The notes beneath the pieces are model-generated. The model did not search any database and had not been told where the DNA came from. It worked only from the letters and a program-made list of their open reading frames with translations. DNA of 64,000 bases, from positions 62,001-126,000 of the forward strand of contig JAEPON010000008.1 of the NCBI GenBank assembly GCA_017642895.1, written 5' to 3'. A program made the position numbers and the translations under genes. Below, piece by piece: positions 59,634 to 64,000 of this stretch. How positions within the stretch are numbered: the first letter of the stretch is position 1; each line of letters begins with the position of its first letter. The stretch comes from Roseitalea sp. Its GTDB lineage: Bacteria > Pseudomonadota > Alphaproteobacteria > Rhizobiales > Rhizobiaceae.

Positions 59634-60428
59634 TTAACGTGATGACGCGGCGATACTGCGATCTGTTCCGGCCACAACAATCTCGACATCATGGTCATCA
59701 AGCGCTGCCCTCAAGGACCCTTCCGGCGCCGCCTCGCAGATGATGCGGTCTATTCTGTTCAGCGGGCACACCTCGAACGAGGCCAACTTGCTGAACTTGG
59801 AGCTGTCGACCAAAACGGTCACCGATTGCGACCGCTCGATCATTGCGGCTGCGATTTGCGCCTCATCGATGCTGAAATTCATCGCGCCGGTGATGTCGTC
59901 AAGCGCTCCGATCGTCAGCACCGTGTGGTGCGCGCGGAATGTCCGGATCTGGGAGACGACCATGGCACCGATGGTCTGATTGTTGGCAGCGTTGAACTCC
60001 CCACCCAGCAAGAAGATGCGATGGCCGGCGTCTTTTGAATAGCTCGCCTTTGCAATCTCACCAGAGTTCGTGACAATCGTCAGATTGGCCAGTTCCCGCA
60101 AACGCTCGGCAAAATACAGCGTCGTCGATCCGGTCACGACAAACAGGGTTTCGCCAGGATTGAACAATTCGATCGCTGTCGCGGCAATCTGCGTCTTTGC
60201 CCCTGCATTCGTTGACATCCGGCCCCGAAATGAGCCGTCACCGAAAAGTTCGGGGATTTTGGCGCCGCCATGGACCTTCTGGACGTGCCCATTCTTGGCC
60301 AATTCCGAGACGTCGCGCCGGATTGTTTCGCGAGACGTGCCAAGCCAGTTGGCCAGTTGCTCGATGGTGACCTGTTCATTTTTGCGAACAAAAGCGACGA
60401 TCTTCTCCTGTCTTTGCCTGACCTTCAT
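59634..60428 (-). CDS. DeoR-family transcriptional repressor
   Basis: A 264-residue regulator. The N-terminal winged HTH has QEKIVAFVRKNEQVTIEQLANWLGTSRETIRRDVSELAKNG, the DeoR signature. The C-terminal sugar-phosphate-isomerase-like effector domain has ELFNPGETLFVVTGSTTLYFAE and LLGGEFNAANNQTIGAM. Such repressors usually sense a phosphorylated sugar or polyol, which fits kinases in the same cassette. It diverges from the peptide-type ABC importer. The start MKVRQRQEKI was preferred over a long, poorly coding extension. Confidence 0.92.
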   Translation of the reverse strand: MKVRQRQEKIVAFVRKNEQVTIEQLANWLGTSRETIRRDVSELAKNGHVQKVHGGAKIPELFGDGSFRGRMSTNAGAKTQIAATAIELFNPGETLFVVTGSTTLYFAERLRELANLTIVTNSGEIAKASYSKDAGHRIFLLGGEFNAANNQTIGAMVVSQIRTFRAHHTVLTIGALDDITGAMNFSIDEAQIAAAMIERSQSVTVLVDSSKFSKLASFEVCPLNRIDRIICEAAPEGSLRAALDDHDVEIVVAGTDRSIAASSR

Positions 60429-60671
60429 GTCCGCGCCTCCCCAAGCATACCAAAATCCCGGCACCACCAGCCGGGCGGGCTCTCTTCGTGCATAGTTGAC
60501 GCTTAACACTCGCGGCCGCGACAAAAAAGAGCGCGACAAAAACAAAAACGCGGCGAGCCAAGAATGCGGCCAAGCGACGGAAAAATATGCGGTTTTGGCA
60601 TTCGGGGCACCATTCGGCTCTGTTGCCAATAACTGAATAGCCGCCCATAATGTTGATACAGTCAAAATCAA

Positions 60672-60720
60672 TGCCTATATAGGCAAAAAAACTTGACCAC
60701 CTACGGATTCCTGATATTGT
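60672..60720 (+). promoter_or_regulatory. Operator palindrome and promoter before the ABC importer
   Basis: A perfect 14-bp palindrome TGCCTATATAGGCA (60672-60685) is followed after 7 bp by TTGACC (60693-60698), 16 bp and TATTGT (60715-60720), a plausible sigma-70 promoter about 60 bp before the substrate-binding protein start. The palindrome is a candidate site for the divergent DeoR protein. The remaining 354-bp gap is A/T-rich with no gene seen. Confidence 0.5.
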
Positions 60721-60782
60721 CCCGTCATTGGGTTCTGGACCGCGAAACGGCCCCGTGCGTCATCCAAGTCAGGGAGAATACA

Positions 60783-62345
60783 ATGTCTGCAACTCGAAGA
60801 TCATTTCTCAAGAGCGGCCTCGCGCTCGGCGGCATTGCTGCAACAAGCCAACTGAGTGCTCCGTTCGTGCGCACGGCTTTGGCGGGGCAGTCAAGCAACA
60901 GCGTGATTTTTGCATCGGGCGAGCCGCTGACAGGCAATTGGGACCCCACGTCCCACACGATTCTCGGCCAGATCAATTTCGAGGGCTATGTGTTCGGGCG
61001 CTTGACCAAGACACCAATGCGCCCGGAAAACCCCTCGGAGATCCAGTACGAACTCGCCACGGGCCACAAGGTCATCAGCGAAAACATACTGGAATGGACT
61101 TTGCGCCAGGGCATCACCTTCCACAACGGCAAGCCGTTCAAGGCCGAAGACGTCAAGGCGACTTTCGAATACGCGTCCCAGCCGGGCAAGTCGGCATGGT
61201 ATCCTGGCCCGGTGGACGTAGAGATCGTTGACGATTACACGGTCCGCCTGAACACGGAAAATCACGGCTATCCAGCAACCGCTTACATTTTGTTGGCGAG
61301 CTTCCTGCCGATCATGTCGGCCGAGGACATTGCCGACGGAGCGATCAGCCAGACGCCCAACGGCACGGGCCCGTTCAAATTCGTCGAGCAGCGCGGTGAC
61401 GAGACGATCATGGCCGCCTTTGACGATTTCCATGAAGGGCGGCCGATCATCGATGAGTTCCGCTTCGCCTATATGGGTGACGCCAACACGCGCGTCCTCG
61501 CGCTCCTGGGCGGTGAGGCCGATATCATTGAGCGACTGGAGCCCGAGCAGCACGATACACTTGCTGAGCGTGACGGCGTGCGGGTGAAGCGCACGGTGTC
61601 AACGGAAAACAAGTATCTGCACTTCCGCTGCAACAAAGCACCGTTTGACGATGTGCGCCTGCGCAAAGCGGTCTGCCACGCCATTGACCGTGACTTGATA
61701 ACCGAGATCCTTGGCGCGGCCGGGCATGCATCTTCCAGCTATGTCTCACCGGTGAAACTGGGCGGCAGCGATATTGCGAACTACCCGACCTATGATCCGG
61801 AGGAATCCCAGCGCCTGCTTGCCGAGGCCGGTTATCCGCGCGGCAACGGTCTGCCCGAGCTGGAATACATCACTTCAACCGGTTTCTACCCCAAGACCAA
61901 GGAATATGGTGAGTTGATCACCGCCTTGCTGCAGGAGCAGGGATTCAACGTCAAGCTCACGGTGCTGGAGACCGCCGCGTGGCTCGAACGCATCTACCAA
62001 CCGGAATCCGGCGAGGCTCCGGGACATTTGGTGGATGTTGGTTGGGCAACCGGCTCGCCCGAGCCAGATCTTGTTCTTCGACCGATGTGGCATTCTTCGC
62101 AGTCGCTCATCACCGGCTTCGAGGACGCCGAAGTGGATGCCGCCCTTGATGCGCAGCAAGCAGAAGGTGATCCAGCCGCGCGCCTGAAGCTGATCGAGGA
62201 AGGCGTGATGCCGAAACTGGCTGACAAGGTGCCCAGCCTGTCGCTCTTCACTTCCGTGCTGATCCACGGCATGCAGAGCAATCTGGAAGGGGCCTATTTC
62301 TACCCCAACGGGCCGATCGATCTGTCCAAGGCATCCTACACCTGA
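60783..62345 (+). CDS. ABC importer substrate-binding protein, peptide/opine family, Tat-exported
   Basis: A 520-residue SBP_bac_5 (family 5) binding protein. A Tat signal is present: SATRRSFLKSG followed by a hydrophobic stretch and AGQ near residue 38. The family core shows LRQGITFHNGKPFKAEDVK, and the later RKAVCHAIDRDLI and YDPEESQRLLAEAG. An AGGGAG site precedes the ATG. Relatives bind di/oligopeptides, opines, nickel or glycosides, so the ligand cannot be named. The two permease genes follow on the same strand. Confidence 0.93.
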   Translation: MSATRRSFLKSGLALGGIAATSQLSAPFVRTALAGQSSNSVIFASGEPLTGNWDPTSHTILGQINFEGYVFGRLTKTPMRPENPSEIQYELATGHKVISENILEWTLRQGITFHNGKPFKAEDVKATFEYASQPGKSAWYPGPVDVEIVDDYTVRLNTENHGYPATAYILLASFLPIMSAEDIADGAISQTPNGTGPFKFVEQRGDETIMAAFDDFHEGRPIIDEFRFAYMGDANTRVLALLGGEADIIERLEPEQHDTLAERDGVRVKRTVSTENKYLHFRCNKAPFDDVRLRKAVCHAIDRDLITEILGAAGHASSSYVSPVKLGGSDIANYPTYDPEESQRLLAEAGYPRGNGLPELEYITSTGFYPKTKEYGELITALLQEQGFNVKLTVLETAAWLERIYQPESGEAPGHLVDVGWATGSPEPDLVLRPMWHSSQSLITGFEDAEVDAALDAQQAEGDPAARLKLIEEGVMPKLADKVPSLSLFTSVLIHGMQSNLEGAYFYPNGPIDLSKASYT

Positions 62346-62402
62346 TGCCAACACCTGCCGGCCGCCGGTTTCGATCGGCGGCCAAACTGTGCGTGGAAGC
62401 CC

Positions 62403-63383
62403 ATGGCGTTTGTTCTGACCTTTCTGCTGCGCCGCCTGTCACAGGGTATCGTTATCGTCCTTTTGGTCGGCTTCGTCATTTTTTCGCTGCTGCGCATTGT
62501 GCCCGGCGATCCGGTAAGGATCATGGTCGGCCCCATGGCGACCGAGGAACAGGTCGAACAGATCGCCGAGGAGCTGGGGCTTCGGGACCCGTTGCCAGTG
62601 CAGTTCGGCAGGTATCTTTCCGATCTTGCGCGGGGCGATCTCGGCAACTCCTTCATCAAGGCAACAAGTGGCGCAAGCGTTGCCGGCGGGCGCGATGACG
62701 GCAGCGCTGCGCGCGCGCAGGTGCTCGATCTGATCGTCGCGGCAATTCCGTTCTCCGCTCTGCTGGCAGGGCTCGGCGTCTTATTGGCGTTGATCTTCTC
62801 GATCCCGCTTGGAATCGCGGCAGGGCTGTATCCAAACGGTTGGATAGGAAGAGCCACTTTCGCCATCAGTTCGGTCTTTGTCTCGCTGCCCAACATCTGG
62901 CTGGGGATCCTGCTCATCCTGATCATATCGGTGCAGCTCGGGTGGCTACCGGCGATCGGGTACAAGGGCGTCGCCTACGCGGTGCTGCCGGCGATCGTGC
63001 TGGCCGTCGAATTGTCCGCGGTCATCGTGCGCGCGCTTGCTTCTTCCGTTGCCGCCACGATGCAGGAAAACTTCGTCCAGGCCGGCATCGTGCGTGGCCT
63101 GACGATGCGGCACATGATCACCCATCACGTTCTGCGCAATTCGGCCATCCCGATGCTCAATTTGTTCGGCGCCCAGTTGGGCGGCCTGCTCCTGGGCAGC
63201 CTGTTCGTCGTCGAATACATCTTCAACTACCCCGGGCTAGGGCTTCTCACCGTCAACGCCGTCTTCCAACGCGATTTCCCGGTCATTCAGGGCGTTGCCA
63301 TCCTGACGACGGCGGTTTTGGTGCTCATCAATATCCTGGTGGATCTCATCTCGGCCGGCATCGACCGGCGCCTGCAGTACTGA
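62403..63383 (+). CDS. ABC importer permease (DppB-like)
   Basis: A 326-residue permease with six helices. The opening FVLTFLLRRLSQGIVIVLLVGFVIFSLLRIVPGDPV is typical of the DppB/OppB group. The coupling EAA loop (ARAL ... QENFVQAGIVRGLTMRHMITHHVLRNSAIPML) sits near residue 230. An extra-cytoplasmic stretch with KATSGASVAGGRDDGSAARAQV (about residues 83-105) is longer than I recall for DppB. It lies 57 bp after the binding protein gene. Confidence 0.93.
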   Translation: MAFVLTFLLRRLSQGIVIVLLVGFVIFSLLRIVPGDPVRIMVGPMATEEQVEQIAEELGLRDPLPVQFGRYLSDLARGDLGNSFIKATSGASVAGGRDDGSAARAQVLDLIVAAIPFSALLAGLGVLLALIFSIPLGIAAGLYPNGWIGRATFAISSVFVSLPNIWLGILLILIISVQLGWLPAIGYKGVAYAVLPAIVLAVELSAVIVRALASSVAATMQENFVQAGIVRGLTMRHMITHHVLRNSAIPMLNLFGAQLGGLLLGSLFVVEYIFNYPGLGLLTVNAVFQRDFPVIQGVAILTTAVLVLINILVDLISAGIDRRLQY

Positions 63384-63393
63384 GGGACGAGAG

Positions 63394-64000
63394 TTGAGCG
63401 GTCTGTCTTCCCAATTCTGGCACTCCGTCAACGGGCGGATGTTGCGTGCGGCCTGGGCGCGCCCACAGTTCAAGGTCGCGCTGGTGTTCCTGATCGCGCT
63501 GATCGCGCTGGCCGTCCTGCTGCCGATGCTCAGTTCCGTTTCAGCCACGACGATCTCGGTGCGCGACCGTTTTGCTCCGCCTGTCCTATGGGAGGGCGGA
63601 ACGGCCAGCCACCTGTTCGGCACCGACCAGCTTGGCCGCGATCTGCTTTTGCGATCGTTGATCGGCCTGCGCAACGCGCTGGTGATCGGCGTTGTCAGCG
63701 TGTTCGGAATGTTTGTGCTTGGGGCGCTGATCGGAATCATCTCCGGCTACAGGGGCGGCATCGTCGACACTGTCCTCATGCGGATCACCGATGCCCAGAT
63801 GTCCATTCCGGTCATCATTCTGGCCATCACCATCCTCGGCGTGTCGCGTCCCACGCCCTTTTCGGTGATCCTCGTCCTCATCCTCGCGGGCTGGCCGACC
63901 TATGCGCGGGTGATCCGAAGCGTGACCCTGACTGAAAGCCGCAAAGAATTCGTACGCGCTGCCAAGATCATCGGCGCGGGGCCCCTGCGGATCATGTTCC
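63394..64000 (+). CDS. ABC importer permease (DppC-like), cut by window end
   Basis: The first 202 codons of a DppC/OppC-type permease. A TTG at 63394 behind GAGGGACGAG or the ATG at 63439 may be the start. The N-terminal helix (LVFLIALIALAVLLPML) is followed by the family segment HLFGTDQLGRDLLLRSLIGLR and the EAA-like SRKEFVRAAKIIGA near the window end. The ATPase genes expected next lie outside. It starts 10 bp after the DppB-like gene. Confidence 0.9.
   Translation, partial: MSGLSSQFWHSVNGRMLRAAWARPQFKVALVFLIALIALAVLLPMLSSVSATTISVRDRFAPPVLWEGGTASHLFGTDQLGRDLLLRSLIGLRNALVIGVVSVFGMFVLGALIGIISGYRGGIVDTVLMRITDAQMSIPVIILAITILGVSRPTPFSVILVLILAGWPTYARVIRSVTLTESRKEFVRAAKIIGAGPLRIMF

Noticed and set aside
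1..64000. CRISPR arrays, rRNA genes, insertion sequences and known riboswitches
   Set aside because: No regularly spaced repeats, rRNA-like stretches, transposase frames or riboswitch consensus sequences were recognised.

Overview
The window is a high-GC alphaproteobacterial chromosome segment. It looks like a member of the Hyphomicrobiales (Rhizobiales). The grounds are the feuP/feuQ-ccmIEFH-degP-glnE-pleC gene neighbourhood, which I recall from Rhizobium and Sinorhizobium, and an RcGTA-type gene transfer agent cluster. Genes are densely packed, often with 1-4 bp stop/start overlaps, and no insertion sequence or CRISPR array was seen.

Layout. (1) 1-12,387: structural cluster of a gene transfer agent, from the portal (cut by the window edge) through protease, capsid, connector, stopper, terminator, tail tube, chaperones, tape measure, distal tail, hub and peptidase to the 1307-aa megatron protein. 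A holin-like membrane protein follows. All frames are intact. (2) 12,445-33,478: host regulation and envelope block. It holds a FeuN-like periplasmic protein, FeuP/FeuQ, a lipoprotein, the cytochrome c maturation genes ccmI-ccmE-ccmF-ccmH, a hydrolase-OsmC fusion, DegP protease, a second two-component pair, GlnE, an EF-hand protein, a PleC-type kinase and aminopeptidase N. (3) 33,607-43,080: DMT and MFS transporters, a uracil-DNA glycosylase-like protein with altered catalytic motifs, the glutathione-dependent formaldehyde pair (class III alcohol dehydrogenase and S-formylglutathione hydrolase), small envelope proteins and ETF-ubiquinone oxidoreductase. (4) 43,084-44,142: about 1 kb without a convincing gene, holding an operator-like palindrome and two long perfect inverted repeats. 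(5) 44,143-55,230: a butyrobetaine-hydroxylase-like dioxygenase, two DUF1428 paralogues, an Lrp/LysE pair, a second MFS paralogue, a ParDE toxin-antitoxin pair, AMP nucleosidase, a GST, small exported proteins, a YitT-like membrane protein and a HisC-like aminotransferase. (6) 55,457-64,000: tRNA-Ser(GCT), then an accessory cassette with visibly more A+T in its intergenic parts. The cassette has two tandem APH/choline-kinase-fold proteins, an amidase, a DeoR-type repressor and a Tat-exported peptide-type ABC importer that runs off the window.

The most interesting candidates for something undescribed are the kinase pair-amidase-DeoR-ABC cassette behind tRNA-Ser (the second kinase lacks the catalytic Asp), the glycosylase-like protein with substitutions in three catalytic motifs, the structured intergenic region at 43.2-43.5 kb, and a shared 23-bp operator-like sequence in front of two unlinked genes.
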